Positions 1 to 12,742 of a stretch of 64,000 nucleotides of DNA are shown here, piece after piece. The notes under the pieces are model-generated. The model saw only the letters and a program-made list of their open reading frames with translations, did not search any database and was not told the origin of the DNA. Numbering within the stretch: position 1 is the stretch's first letter; every line of letters begins with the position of its first letter. The position numbers and the translations under genes were made by a program. This stretch comes from Omphiscola glabra (Eukaryota > Mollusca > Gastropoda > Lymnaeidae), in assembly GCA_964017045.1 (NCBI GenBank), contig OZ024798.1, forward strand, positions 27,003,847-27,067,846, given 5' to 3'.

Positions 1-3000
1 TCCAGTGCCCTGTGTATAGCCTCAAGCTCCGCATCAAGGTTTGATGCTGTAGTCCCACATGGTCCGGAGAGTTCTTGACTTTCTGGCCCCCCCGCTGGGT
101 ATAGTATGAGCGCACCATACCCAGCAGTACTTTCTCTCAGATTGGCCGATCCGTCTGTGAACACTTTTACAGGTACTTCGGAGTACAAATCCATGGTCTC
201 AAGGGCGGCCGCTCTCTGAACATGCTCAGGGCTCCTTTTTGTCACTGCCGTGTCGGTCAAGGCCAAATGTATGGAAGGACGTGAGGGTTCCGCGTATGGC
301 GGATTTACTGGGATTCGGGTCAGCCTTTCTCTATTTTGGGGCAGATCGACGGTCCTCTCAAGCTCCACGACCTGGTGCATGAATGAGGATCTTTTTAGTC
401 TTCTGCCCGCAACCCAGTTATTCTGCATTTGATACGACGGTTCTCTTTCTGTCAGCCGTCGGTACCTCTCTACGGTACTTAAAATAGCCTTCTCCCTCCT
501 AATTTCTAGCGGTTCAACATTGGCCAAGACTTCTACAGCAGCTGTGGGTGTGGTCCTGAATGCACCACAGATGAATCTCAGAGCCTGATTCTGGATTCGA
601 CCCAACTTCTCCAATGCAGTTTTGCTTGCAAAGGATTGGACCGGCATGCTGTAATCCATTACCGACCTTACATTGCTTAGGAGTAGCGCTCTAAGCGTAC
701 TTGCGCCCGCGCCCCAACTTGTGCAAGCTAACTTTTTCACCAGATTGAGCTTGGCGGTCGCCTGGGAGCAGAGGTCTTGTACAAAGTTATGCATTTGCAC
801 CTTTTGATCCAATTTGACTCCCAGGTAAACCGGTTGCTTGTCCCATTTGAGCGCCACATCCCCCACCTTCAGCTCAATCTCCTGTTTGAGAATGGTTCGC
901 CCATTGGTAAATAGCGAATAGACCGTCTTCTCGGTGTTGATTTCCAGATGCCACCGCTGCATGAACCTGTTGATAGACGAAAGTTCTTGCTGTAATAGCG
1001 TTTGCAGGCGGTGGACATCCTTACCGGTGCTCCAGATAACCAAATCATCAACATACATCGCGGCATTGGTTACCAAATTTTGTGGCAAGTCATTAATGTA
1101 TGCCAGGAAAAGTGTGCAACTGAGGGCTGACCCTTGTGGGAGCCCTTCCTCAAGGGTTCTTTTCCTGGAGGTTTCACTGCCGAATTTCGTGCTTATTGTC
1201 CGGTTTGTGAGGAAACCGGCAATCCACCTGTACATATTGGCAGTTACTCCCATCTTTTGCAATTTCAATAATAGACCGGACCTCCAGACTCGGTCGTATG
1301 CTTGCCGGAGGTCGAAAAATACAGCCACTGTATGTGATTTTTTTCTGGAGCCCATCTGTTATGGACTGGAGAAGACGGAGCACTTGATCTACAGGCTGCA
1401 TTCCCTTGCGGAAGCCCGCCTGTATTGGACTCAGGCTGTCGGTACTCTCCAGGTACCAGTACAGCCTTTGGTTAACCATTCTCTCGGCTACCTTCCCTAG
1501 ACACGATGTTAGGGAGATCGGACGATAGCCGTTAGGGTGATTGAGATTTTTTCCTTCTTTGGGAATAGGGACGATGGTAGCGCTAAGCCAAGCTCTGGGT
1601 AGGATTCCAGTTACCCATGATCTGTTTATGATTGACAATAGCTTTGTCTTCGCTATCGGGCCTAGGTTTTTTATCATTTCATTACAGATCTTATCCGGAC
1701 CTGGTGCCTTGGCGGCGTCGCACTTGTCAATGGCGGTTTGCAACTCAACCAGAGTGTAAGGGGCTGTGAATATCTCGTCATGCGGTCCCCACCGTTGGGC
1801 CTCTTCTCCATGTTTCCGAAGACGGTTAAAGTTCCGGCTCTCTCTGGTCTCTTTCTGCTTCCTGTTAATCCTTGCAAAATGCTTATTCAAAGCCTCGGCA
1901 CTCTTGGCATCTGTGGTAGCCGTGCCAGTAGTCGTTTGCAGAGGACGCAGGTTACGTACCTTTCCCATGCAGGATAGAGAGTCCATCAATCGCCAGACCT
2001 TTTTTCCGTCTTTCAGGTCGAGTTTTCCACATGTACCAACCCATTTTTCTTTCTTTGCCCTGTCAACCTCCTTACGGACCTCGGCTGTCAGTTTGTTGTA
2101 AGCTGCACGAGCAGCAGCCGTCTTCAACTTTCCAGCTTTGGCCCGTGCTTTCTTCCGTTCACGAACCATTTCAGCCAACCTCTTATTCCAAAAGGGGCGG
2201 AACTTGCGGGTCCCGTTTGTTCTAGGGACTGTTTTTCTTGCCACTGCGAGTATTGCACTCACAAAGTTGCTGTATGCAGCGTCGGTGCTTTCAGAGGCAT
2301 CGGGAGTCCCAGCTGACTCCTCGATCGTGCTTTCTGTTCTTTCTCGGAACAGGGTCCATTTGGCTTTGCCAAACAACCAGTGCCTCCTAGCAAACCTTGG
2401 CTTTGTCAGCACAAGATCTAAAGTAATGAGGGTCGGTCGATGGTCACTGCCAACCTCATCTAATACTTCCCACTGGATCTTTGCCTCGAGCTCGGCAGAG
2501 ACCAGTGTTATGTCGGGCCGTGACATGGCACTGTTGCCTGTGTGGAGCAGTGTAGGAACACTGTCACTGTTTTGCAATCTGATGAGGTTGGTCGTGAGCT
2601 CGACCTCCTCTAAATATCGCCCTGAGGCGTTAGTGTCGGGATAGCCCATATCCCCCATATGGGCATTGAAATCCCCAGCTATAATTCTATTCTGGAAGTG
2701 AGTATTGCCTTGTAGTGGAAGGCATAAAGTGTTTCTAGGAGTATTATAAATATTACTAATGGTAAAGAACTTACCTCCTAAACCTACTCTCAGGGTCAGG
2801 GTATTAGTACCACCAACGTTTCTGCTCTCTACCAGCTCCGCTGTGAGGGGGTTTCGCACAAGTGTTACCAGCCCTCGGCAATTTGCGCAATTGCAGCGGT
2901 ATACTGAAAAGCCCGTAATGTGCAATGGGTGCTTTTTCAGTAAGGTTTCCTGTAATAGAGCTACGTCCACTTCCCGGATGTGGAGTAGGTTGGTGATTTC

Positions 3001-3267
3001 TGGGATTTTCCCCCTGACCCCGTTGCAGTTAAGCTGCATAACTACTAAGGTAGTGGGGAGGTGACCAGCGGCACCTTGCCTAGTGCCCCCAGTAGCACTA
3101 GCGCCTGCAGTCGGCCTGAGCCCCGTCACCGACCTGCAGGGGAGGAGGGGATTCGAGGTCCCCCCAGTGTTGTCAATGTTGTTCGTACTAGCCATATAAA
3201 ATGAATAAAGGCTGGACTTTCTTCTCTTACCTTTCCCCGGTGAAGGACTACCGTGGTAATCTCTCAC
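1..3267 (-). pseudogene. LINE ORF2: endonuclease, reverse transcriptase, RNase H, one frameshift
   Basis: The protein would nick the target DNA, copy the element RNA into DNA and degrade the RNA strand. Reading from 3267 leftwards, the endonuclease part shows the early Q-L-N-C-N-G motif, the catalytic glutamate in L-L-Q-E-T, then A-G-D-F-N-A-H and G-S-D-H-R-P. The reverse transcriptase follows with Y-R-P-I-S-L-T, F-D-L-R-Q-A-Y-D, G-L-P-Q-G-S and the catalytic Y-V-D-D near 1050. RNase H starts near 170 with V-F-T-D-G-S-A and reaches E-L-E-A-I-H-R-A-L-E at the window edge. The only break I find is a one-base frame change at a run of seven T (1338-1344); downstream of it the frame stays open to base 1. 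The window edge truncates the protein. The start at 3267 is the first ATG and is not otherwise supported. Confidence 0.82.
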
Positions 3268-3500
3268 CTTCGCCCTGGGGAACTGACGTAACGACGTGAG
3301 TTTTTTAGCTTCGGGTAGTCTGCTCTACCGTACTAGTCTGTCCCGCCACGTAGAGGCAAAACTCTTGGGAGGACTGCCGAAACAGTCCTTTTACAGCGAA
3401 CAACATTCAAATGAATTCATCTATTCAACTGTTAATAATTTATTATTTCAAAGTGGCTATAGGTACACGGGTACCAGTTTTGAGAGGCTGTGATTAAAAA
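1..3500 (-). mobile_element. Non-LTR retrotransposon (LINE), I/nimbus-like, cut by window start
   Basis: The reverse strand reads an apurinic endonuclease domain, then a reverse transcriptase, then the start of an RNase H domain, which is the domain order of I-clade LINEs (nimbus-type elements of snails are one example). The 3' end lies outside the window, and the 5' end is somewhere between 3270 and 3500, where I see no clear border. The reading frame is almost uninterrupted, so this is a young copy. Clade placement is from domain order only and could be wrong; a jockey- or R1-related clade with RNase H is the alternative. Confidence 0.85.
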
Positions 3501-4206
3501 ACGATTTAAAATATTATTGTTGGGTTCGTAAGACCAAATGAGGTATCAAATGAAAGATAATTAAATGTACTATACGTTTGAAATGTTAGTTCTTCAGTTT
3601 TACTAAAATAAACTACCACAAATGACATCCGAACAGCAATTAGCTTAATGGTACCCGGGTGCGAATGGCGGCGCTGCGTGTCCGGGTCCATTTTTGTACA
3701 TATACGTGCAGCCTTATAATTTTTTTTTACTCTTGCCTTGTATGGGGAAAATCCATAGAAGGGAAGGGAAACACACACAAATAGCGTCAGAAATCTTCTT
3801 TGACTCCACAGAGCATCTCATTATTTTAAATGAGTTTCTAGCAACGGAAACGTCAAACAATTCGTGGTACGAGCTCGGCGTTAGATTGCGTGACCGTTTT
3901 GACATATGCCAGCTTGCATCGATCTAGTTTACGACATATACACTACAACCTGGTATACAACCTCGCCTGCCCTAGCAGGTAACACATGGGGCCAAACAGC
4001 CGATCTCATTTCATAAGTTCACCTTTCACTTTGAACTTTGATTCCAGGGGCGCAGTTGCATGAGGCGAAGCAGAGCCAACTGATTGATATGTTGCTTTTA
4101 AATAGGCTAAAAATATTAATCGACAATGCTGTCAAATTAGTGTTATTTGTACTGTAAAAATAGTGTCGAAAGGTGAGAAGAGATTAAATACTGGATATAT
4201 ATATAT
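3501..4206. other. Unique AT-rich DNA without gene
   Basis: Short open frames on both strands here look like chance frames in AT-rich DNA. I see no domain, splice-supported exon or repeat array in it. Confidence 0.5.
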
Positions 4207-4680
4207 ATGAGCCACTGTATGATATGAGCTCCTGTATTATATGAGCCACTGTATGATATGAGTTCCTGTATGATATGAGCCACTGTATGATATGAGTTCA
4301 TGTATGATATAAGCGTTCCTGTATGATAAGAGTTCCTGTATGATAAGAGTTCCTGTATGATAAGAGTTCCTGTATGATAAGAGTTCCTGTATGACAAGAG
4401 GTCCTGTATGATAAGAGTTCCTGTATGATAAGAGTTCCTGTATGACAAGAGTTCCTGTATGACAAGAGGTCCTGTATGATAAGAGGTCCTGTATGACAAG
4501 AGTTCCTGTATGACAAGAGTTCCTGTATGATAAGAGTTCCTGTATGATAAGAGTTCCTGTATGATAAGAGTTCCTGTATGACAAGAGTTCCTGTATGACA
4601 AGAGGTCCTGTATGACAAGAGGTCCTGTATGACAAGAGGTCCTGTATGACAAGAGTTCCTGTATGATATGATTTCCTGTC
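4207..4680. repeat. 17-bp minisatellite, about 28 copies
   Basis: The unit is gttcctgtatgataaga with t/c and t/g variants (gataaga or gacaaga; gttcc or ggtcc). The left end contains diverged units with ccactgtatgatatga. Open frames on the reverse strand, up to 169 codons, come from the periodicity and are not genes. Confidence 0.95.
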
Positions 4681-5211
4681 CTTCAAATTTTCATAAACCG
4701 CTTTTCATTGTTTTTAGGTACATAATTAATAAAAAAAAAGTTTTAAAAAATGATACAATTATCCTGTCTTCCACGAACTGACAACACGCACCGGCCAACT
4801 TAGTTCAGGATGTAAATCTATGGTGCATTAATTTCGTCACCTCTGTATGGAATCTTTTAACCCTTGAGAAAGACACAAAGTTATAACTCAACAGTGCATG
4901 CAAGGGACATGCCCTGACAGGGGTTGCTAGCTTACTGAAATGCCATTCTTTGACAAATATTTTCATTCGCCCCCAATTGTACGGGAAAGGACAATGTGTA
5001 CAATTTACGTACAATATTCTTTTAACTATAAATACACATTAAAAAAATACCTGGTCGGAGTTAAAGTTACTATGACGTCAGGTAATTAAAAAAGAAAAAG
5101 AACTTTCTATTGACCTTACTGCGGTGATATTTATGGATGTGTTTGAGAGATTGACTTTGAATCCATCAAAGAGAGGGCATTTCCCGCTTCAACTATTGTC
5201 TGAGGCAGGCA
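4681..5211. other. Unique AT-rich DNA without gene
   Basis: I see no recognisable feature; A/T runs and short chance frames only. Confidence 0.5.
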
Positions 5212-5966
5212 TTATACACATTCATCTTGGTTATACACATTTAAGATGGTTATACACCTTCAGGATGGTTATACACATTCAGGATGGTTATACACATTCA
5301 GGATGGTTATACACAGTCGGGATGGTTAAACACATTCAGGATGGTTATACACAGTCGGGATGGTTAAACACATTCAGGATGGTTATATACATTCAGGATG
5401 GTTAAACACATTCAGGATGGTTATACACAGTCGGGATGGTTAAACACATTCAGGATGGTTATATACATTCAGGATGGTTAAACACATTCAGGATGGTTAT
5501 ACACATTCAGGATGGTTAAACACATTCAGGATGGTTAAACACATTCGGGATGGTTAAACACATTCAAGATGGTTAAACACATTCAGGATGGTTATACACA
5601 TTCATGATGGTTAAACACATTCAGGATGGTTAAACACATTCAGGATGGTTATATACATTCAGGATGGTTAAACACATTCAGGATGGTTATACACATTCAG
5701 GATGGTTAAACACATTCAGGATGGTTAAACACATTCGGGATGCTTAAACACATTCAAGATGGTTAAACACATTCAGGATGGTTATACACATTCATGATGG
5801 TTAAACACATTCAGGATGGTTAAACACATTCAGGATGGTTAAACACATTCAGGATGGTTATATACATTCAGGATGGTTAAACACATTCAGGATGGTTATA
5901 CACATTCAGGATGTGCATACACATTCAGGATGGTTATACACATTCAGGATGGCTATGCACAGTCGG
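5212..5966. repeat. 19-bp minisatellite, about 39 copies
   Basis: The unit is cacattcaggatggttaaa, alternating with a variant that ends in ttata or carries cagtcggg. A block of several units recurs in the same order near 5400-5600 and 5640-5830, so there has been block duplication on top of unit duplication. Confidence 0.95.
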
Positions 5967-6022
5967 CTCAGCGTAATTCCCAGCCGATAAATAGTTATTT
6001 ACCGCTAGCTTTTATTATACCC

Positions 6023-6386
6023 AGCTGTGTAAAGCCACTCTGTGTATAATCACTCAAATTGTGTATAACCACTCCTACTGTGTAAATAACCACTCCGACT
6101 GTGTATATAACCACTCCGACTGTGTATATAACCACTCCGACTGTGTATATAACCACTCCGACTGTGTATATAACCACTCCGACTGTGTATAATCCCTCCG
6201 ATTGTGTGTAACCACTCCGATTGTGTATATAACCACTCCGACTGTGTATAATCACCCCGATTGTGTGTAACCACTCCGATTGTGTATATAACCACTCCGA
6301 CTGTGTATAATCACTCCGATTGTGTGTAACCACTCCGACTGTGTATATTCACTCCGAGTGTGTGTACAACCACTCCGTGTATAATG
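6023..6386. repeat. 19-21-bp minisatellite, about 17 copies
   Basis: The unit is ccactccgactgtgtatat, with a shorter form ccactccgattgtgtgtaa. It begins about 57 bp after the previous array ends; read on the reverse strand the units also contain 'gtggttatac', resembling the 19-bp array. A run of C follows at 6477-6494. Confidence 0.93.
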
Positions 6387-6884
6387 ATCCCAACAAAATA
6401 CATCAAACATACAAATAGATAGAGAGTTGATTTTAAGGTAAGGTTTGAGCAAGAGATGAATGAATGCTACAGAATCCCCCCCCCCCCCCCCCCCACCTTT
6501 TTTTCCTTTTAAACCAACCCATGTTATTACTTAGGGCCAATTTTTGGCATAGGCCTTCTTTACAGTACATCTTATGTTTCAAGGAGATCGACAGCACGTG
6601 CCGTGCATCATTGCCAAGTTGCGCTTAACTTTTAAAATTAAGGAATTCGTGTAGAACTAGGAACCAATCACAGAAGAACACCCAAAAAAAAAAAAGACAC
6701 GAATAATATAATAGAGCACACGCTGCATTCGCACATTCCATCTTTACTCGACGTGTTCATTATAGCTGCACACTAAGTGTGTAGAATAAACGCCTGACAA
6801 CGGCCCAAACCAAGTATTTTATTATACGTTCAGGGCTTGAAATTGTAATTTTTTTTGCTCTTTAAAATTAAGTATTCCGTTGGT
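6387..6884. other. Unique DNA with long C run, no gene
   Basis: It contains a C homopolymer of about 18 bases at 6477 and short A/T runs. I recognise no coding or mobile sequence. Confidence 0.5.
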
Positions 6885-7053
6885 TCACTTTGCATTTGTT
6901 AATATGAATCTATTATTCACATTGAATTTGTTAATTAATATGACTCTATTATTCATATTGCATTTGTTAATATGACTCTATTATTCACATTGCATTTGCT
7001 AATATGACTCTATTATTCACATTGCATTTGTTAATTTGACTCTATTATTCATA
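6885..7053. repeat. About 32-bp minisatellite, five copies
   Basis: The unit contains gactctattattcacattg followed by catttgttaatat. Copies differ by a few bases and small indels. Confidence 0.9.
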
Positions 7054-7154
7054 TACCTACACGGGAAAGGTTCATTTAATTTTAATAATTTTTTTTTCAA
7101 TTTATTACAGATACCTGCTGGGTACTAGCACCGACATACTTCTGTGTTTGGGTC

Positions 7155-8060
7155 ATTTTGGTATTAGATCTTTTGGTACCAGATCTTTTGGTACTAGACT
7201 TTTTGGTACTAGATCTTTTGGTACTAGATCTTTTGGTACCAGATCTTTTGGTACTAGATCTTTTGGTACTAGATCTTTTGGTACTAGATCTTTTGGTACT
7301 AGATCTTTTGGTACTAGATCTTTTGGTACTAGATCTTTTGGAACTTGATCTTTTGGAACTAGATATTTTGGTACTAGATCTTTTGGTACTAGATCTTTTG
7401 GTACCAGATCTTTTGGTACTAGATCTTTTGGTACTAGATCTTTTGGTACTAGATCTTTTGGTACCAGATCTTTTGGTACTAGACTTTTTGGTACTAGATC
7501 TTTTGGTACTAGATCTTTTGGTACTAGATCTTTTGGTACTAGATCTTTTGGTACTAGATCTTTTGGTACTAGATCTTTTGGTACTAGATCTTATGGTACT
7601 AGATCTTTTGGTACTAGATCTTTTGGAACTTGATCTTTTGGAACTAGATATTTTGGTACTAGATCTTTTGGTACTAGATCTTTTGGTACCAGATCTTTTG
7701 GTACTAGATCTTTTGGTACTAGATCTTTTGGTACTAGATCTTTTGGTACCAGATCTTTTGGTACTAGACTTTTTGGTACTAGATCTTTTGGTACTAGATC
7801 TTTTGGTACTAGATCTTTTGGTACTAGATCTTTTGGTACTAGATCTTTTGGTACTAGATCTTTTGGTACTAGATCTTATGGTACTAGATCTTTTGGTACT
7901 AGATCTTTTGGTACTAGATCTTTTGGAACTTGATCTTTTGGAACTAGATATTTTGGTACTAGATCTTTTGGTACTAGATCTTTTGGTACTAGATCTTTTG
8001 GTACCAGATCTTTTGGAACTTGATCTTTTGGAACTAGATATTTTGGTACTAGATGTTTTA
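7155..8060. repeat. 15-bp minisatellite, about 60 copies, higher-order blocks
   Basis: The unit is ttttggtactagatc. Because 15 is a multiple of three, one forward frame stays open for 301 codons of a five-residue repeat (roughly LLVLD); I regard this as a by-product. A distinctive pair of variant units (ggaacttgatc, then ggaactagata) recurs at about 7336, 7621, 7921 and 8016, marking larger duplicated blocks of about 285-300 bp. Confidence 0.95.
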
Positions 8061-9094
8061 TAAATATATGCTTTGTTACTAGTTGTTTTATTAATGGCTG
8101 CTTTGATTATTATATATTATTATCGATTTTGTGCCCCCCCCCCCGACGTTGGCGCCCCCTCTACAAACGGCCCTGTTTCTACATACACACTTCTCGGTCC
8201 TGCCCCTGGACTGCCAGTGATAGGCAACTACTAATCCAATTAGTAAAACAATTTGTCCTAGAGGACTATACGTCCGTGACTTTTACCTACCCCTGCCACC
8301 CCCCCCCCCAAAAAAAAATATATTCGCCTTCACCCAACCCCGCCCGCTCCACAGAGGTGTATAAGTTCACGTCTAAGTTCACGTCTAGTCTGACAACGGT
8401 CCACGGTTTCCTTCTCTTTGACTTTTGACGCATGGACAGAGAAATCACCCCTGGTACAGTCAGTCTGAGCACACTTATCCACAGCCCCGTGTCAGTATCT
8501 ACATACACAGTGTGCTAGCTCCTCTGTGTACGACACAACACACAAAAGGGGGCACTTCTGGCTTACATATGAAGGTAAGTTTTAAAGGTTTTTATTCGTT
8601 TTGGAAACATTACAAAAAAAAATAATAATTCCATTTTAAACGCGTGCAGCTGTTCTGTTTACCTTATGATTTCATGGCACAAACGCGCGGTCACCTTATT
8701 TGACCTTATTTGCGTCGCCTGTAACAGCTTTGATCAAAATAACATAACTGATCGTTTACACACTTACAATGTACGTCTGCCTGGATACAGGTGAACGTCT
8801 GCTTGGAGTCGGAGAAAATTTTAGATCTGTTTGTTTTATTGTTAGAGAGTCGCCGGTTAGACGCTAGCCGCCTCTTCCCACGGCAGTCATTTCGAATCGC
8901 GGTTGACGTCAGATAGGACGGTTGATAAACAGGGGAGTATCTAGAGTTTGTGACGCCCGGGGTGGCCTTGAATTTGCCGCGGCACCCACTCACAAAAGGC
9001 AGGAAACGTACGGAACACTAATCAAACATGAACAATGATACTAAATGTAGTGGACCGAAAATGCCCCCCCCCCCCTTTTTTTTTAAAATACTCA
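8061..9094. other. Mixed unique DNA, C runs and small repeat fragments
   Basis: There are C runs near 8133, 8298 and 9064 and fragments typical of small hAT-like elements (for example gcgccccctct near 8152). I see no gene. The short frames at 8129-8508 lack codon or domain support. Confidence 0.4.
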
Positions 9095-9222
9095 CAAATA
9101 AATTAATAAACAAATAAATTAATAAACAAATAAATTAATAAACAAATAAATTAATACGCAAATAAATTAATAAAAAATAAATTAATAAACAAATAAATTA
9201 ATAAACAAATAAATTAAATTAA
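9095..9222. repeat. 16-bp AT-rich minisatellite, about eight copies
   Basis: The unit is aaataaattaataaac, with minor variants. Confidence 0.9.
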
Positions 9223-9422
9223 AATAAAAAACTCAACTTGTGAAGGACAGTCCTTCCCCCCCCCCTTTTTTTTTTTACACCCCCCACCCCCCCGGTCCTT
9301 TCATTATATCTGTGTTGATAGATATACATTTTTACCTTGATTAGGCACACATTACTATGTATGACATCATTTTCTGTAACCCATTAAACGTCCTTTCTTT
9401 AATATTTCCTTCAGCATTACAG

Positions 9423-9745
9423 CTAGTGCTCGACTTACGGCCTTCGCAACTTACGACCATTCGACTTTACGACCACAATCACTATCCAAATTGTATAAGA
9501 TTTCATATTTATTTCTGCTTCAATTATCAGTCGAACGGCGTTGTTATGCAATCGTCGGCGGTCGTGAACATCGAAAATTATGATTTATAACAATAATAAA
9601 AGAAATATATGATATAATTTAACTTAAATATGTTTATAACATCTCTTCACATTACTGTATACATAGCGTATTCAATTTACGACCAAATCGTGTTACGACC
9701 GATCTGTCGGAACCGATCGTGGTCGTAAGTCGAGTATGTACTGAA
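9423..9745. mobile_element. Miniature inverted-repeat element, ctcgacttacg termini
   Basis: The left end reads tgctcgacttacggcc and the right end reads ggtcgtaagtcgagta, which is its imperfect inverse. Internal gttacgacc/tacgaccat repeats flank an AT-rich centre. I could not define a target-site duplication, so the superfamily is open. Confidence 0.6.
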
Positions 9746-10013
9746 TTTCAAAGCATAATATTTGAGACGGATTTGCCCTCTGCCCCCCCCCCCCCGCCAC
9801 CACCCTCTGAATTGCCCCCCCCCCCGGATTTTCCAAAATGCGTCATAGTTGTAAGATATAATAGTATACGATATTGGACATGTACACAACCAGGTTATAG
9901 TGACGCTATAACATTTAGACGACCAGCGAGGCAGTGAGTCGTAAACATTCTCTAACATGGACTGTCATACATTCTCTAACTTGGAGTGTCATACAATCCC
10001 TAACATTCGTGTC

Positions 10014-10390
10014 ATACAGCCTTTCATACAGCCTTTCACACAGCCTTCCATAAAGCCTTTCATACAGCCTTCCATACAGCCTTTCATACAGCCTTTCACA
10101 CAGCCTTCCATACAGCCTTCCATACAGCCTTTCATACAGCCTTCCATACAGCCTTTCATACAGCCTTCCATACGGCCTTTCATACAGCCTTCCATACGGC
10201 CTTTCATATAGCCTTTCACACAGCCTTCCATACAGCCTTCCATACAGCCTTCCATACAGCCTTTCACACAGCCTTCAAAACAGCCTTCCATACAGCCTTT
10301 CATACAGCCTTTCACACAACCTTCCATACAGCCTTTCACACAGCCTTCCATACAGTCCGTCATACACAGCTTTTCACACACATCCTTTAG
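10014..10390. repeat. 12-bp minisatellite, about 31 copies
   Basis: The unit is cagcctttcata or cagccttccata, often alternating so that a 24-bp dimer is visible. Both strands carry long open frames because the unit is a multiple of three. Confidence 0.95.
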
Positions 10391-10409
10391 CACACATCAT
10401 TTTCGCCAG

Positions 10410-10806
10410 TCCAGTCTTCCTCATTCTCATAATGCACACAATGATTGTAACCTGTCATTAAAGCAGTCTTTCTAATGCACATCATGATTGTAAAAAATCA
10501 TTACCTCAATCTTTCTATTGCACACCATGATTGTAACCAATCATTACCCCAGTCTTTCTAATGCACACAATGATTGTAACCAATCATTACCTCAGTCTTT
10601 CTAATGCACCTCATGATTGTAACCAATCATTACTCAGTCTTTCTAATGTACACCATGATTGTAACCAATCATTACCCCAGTCTTTCTAATGCACACAATG
10701 ATCGTAACCAATCCTTACATCAGTCTTTCTAATTCACATCATGATTGTAACCAATCATTACCTCAGTCTTTCTAATGCATACAATGATTGTAACCAATCA
10801 TTAACC
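10410..10806. repeat. About 42-bp minisatellite, nine copies
   Basis: The unit runs cagtctttctaatgcacac followed by atgattgtaaccaatcatta. Within each unit gattg and caatc form a small inverted pair (atgattg/caatcat), so each copy could fold into a short hairpin. Confidence 0.9.
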
Positions 10807-11147
10807 CAAGTGGCGTCCTTAAATTACCAACAAACTCACCGCCAGTAGCTGCTTTTCTCGCCCCTGCCGAAACTACCCATTCTACGCCCATGCTCAAGAT
10901 GCGCAGTCTCTAGAATTATTCCCATTACTCTTACGGACACCGCTTAAGTGCCACAACCCCCCCCCCCCCCGGCGGCCCCTCTCTCCCGCCCCCATTCCGA
11001 ACTTTTAACAAGGTAGCATTAGCCAGCAACGTTAATTAGTTTTGAAAATTTTGCCACGAGAATGGATGATTGCCCTTGATCGCACCCACACTTTTCCCGT
11101 GGCGCGATCTCTCCCAGTTACACGCCAACATCTCGTGCCCCGTTCTT
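10807..11147. other. Unique DNA with C run, transposon fragments possible
   Basis: A C run lies at about 10957. The sequence around it (gccactt, cgcccc) resembles small DNA-element debris, but I cannot define ends. Confidence 0.35.
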
Positions 11148-12560
11148 TGTGACCAACTTACTGTTCTTGGGAAATTTCCAAAGATCTTGGGAATTCACGA
11201 CCCCCCATTGGGATCTGGGGAATAATTTTGAAAATCAAGCAAAACCTTGGGAAATATTAACAGGGGGGAAGATTTTTTTACATGTTTTGAAAAAACGCAA
11301 AAAACATATGTGATAAAATTTAAAGAGAAAATAAAGCAAAATAGTTTTTAAAGTAACAAGGAAAAAATGTTTTGTTTTAACTCTTTTCTGGTTTTAATTT
11401 TTAAAACCATTCATAAATAAATAAGAAATCTTCTGTAATTAAAGTTAGTATTTTGAAGTTAGTACTAAAAAGTTAATAATTAAAGAAATTCAATTTTCTC
11501 TTTTTTTTTTTTTACATTGAATACTAAAAATTACATCCAGGAGTTGAAAGTTTATCAAATTGACCTTGTACACCATATGCATGTCTCAACAATAAATAAA
11601 CTGATAATAAATCTCAAAGGAAATCAATATAGACTATTAATATTATAGGATTTTTGAAAAAAGGGGGGGGCAGTATGCTCGGAAACTTTATCATTAGGCT
11701 TTTATACATTAGTAACCATACGAAAAACAGTACAAGGCAAAGAGGGAACGATAGTGTTCAATCAAGAATCGATAGTAAAATTTGATGAATTTCAATTACT
11801 TCTACAATGTGTTCAAACTATGTTGCATCTGTTAAAAAATCCAGCCTAATTTTCATCAATTGGAAAAAAAATAGTTGTGCATTTACACACAGGTAATTAA
11901 GATATTAAAAGTATACCGGTACATTGTAGGATTATAGCTGAAATGTTCATTTAAACAGTATTTTGTTTGAAAAAAATTATTATAACTATAATGTAAATCT
12001 ACAACTTAAAAAATACTTATTTTCTTCATATAATATCAATCCATTTTAACTAAACTTATTCTTATTAAATTCTGCTTTATTGCTTTGCAAACCCCAATTC
12101 TTATCTACAGGCTTACAATAAGAAAAAAAACATGTTTTGATGATGAACCTGTTGCCCTTGTAATAGTTGTAAAGAGACTTCTGTGTTGATTAACTGTGAG
12201 GTTTGTTTCAAAGGACTTCTATAACACATGTAGATGATATTTTTACCAGAAAATTTGGAGGTAATATTTAATTTAGTAGCCTAACTCCAGTGGGTATGGA
12301 GAATTTGGATTATAAATTAATAACTTTTTTTTTTCAAAATTAATTTTTTTTCTCTTATGTGATAAAGATTTTTTTAAAAATATCATTTAAAATAAACTTC
12401 AGTCAGTTACTGTACCCCGAGTTTCAGGGGCATTAATTCAAGCTATTATTGCATTAATTACTACATAGAAAACCACTTTTAAAGAAGACTCTTATATATT
12501 TATATGATCTTGGGAAATCTTGGGAACAATTTTGACAAAATCTTGGGAAATTTTAAAAAA
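11148..12560. mobile_element. Possible AT-rich non-autonomous element bordered by cttgggaaat motifs
   Basis: Both borders of this AT-rich stretch carry clusters of cttgggaaa (three or four near 11167-11260 and three near 12509-12550), all in the same orientation, and the motif is absent from the middle. Such subterminal repeats suggest a transposable element, but I see no inverted ends, target duplication or coding frame. Confidence 0.3.
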
Positions 12561-12589
12561 GTGAGTGGCAGCTCTGCGCTACGGCCTAA

Positions 12590-12742
12590 TGCTCACTTCA
12601 CACGATCATGATTTCTTCAAATTTTCGTCGAATTTCTTTTTGAACGCACTATTTAGTGATACAAAATAGTGCGCTCAAAAAGAAATTTGACGAAAATTCG
12701 AAGAAACGTTTTGACGAAAGTTTAATCGTGTCAAACGAGTGT
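12590..12742. mobile_element. Hairpin-like MITE
   Basis: Arms of about 45 bp at 12609-12653 and 12664-12708 are inverse copies with about three mismatches (key stretch aatttctttttgaacgcac against its inverse), separated by about ten bases. Weaker inverse matching continues outward (cacacgat against atcgtgtc), giving a palindrome of about 150 bp. Confidence 0.75.

Noticed and set aside
934..1500. 188-codon forward-strand frame
   Set aside because: It is a shadow of the reverse-strand LINE reverse transcriptase, which has clear catalytic motifs.
7158..8063. 301-codon open frame
   Set aside because: It is a five-residue repeat produced by a 15-bp minisatellite with a stop-free frame; no domain, no splice context.
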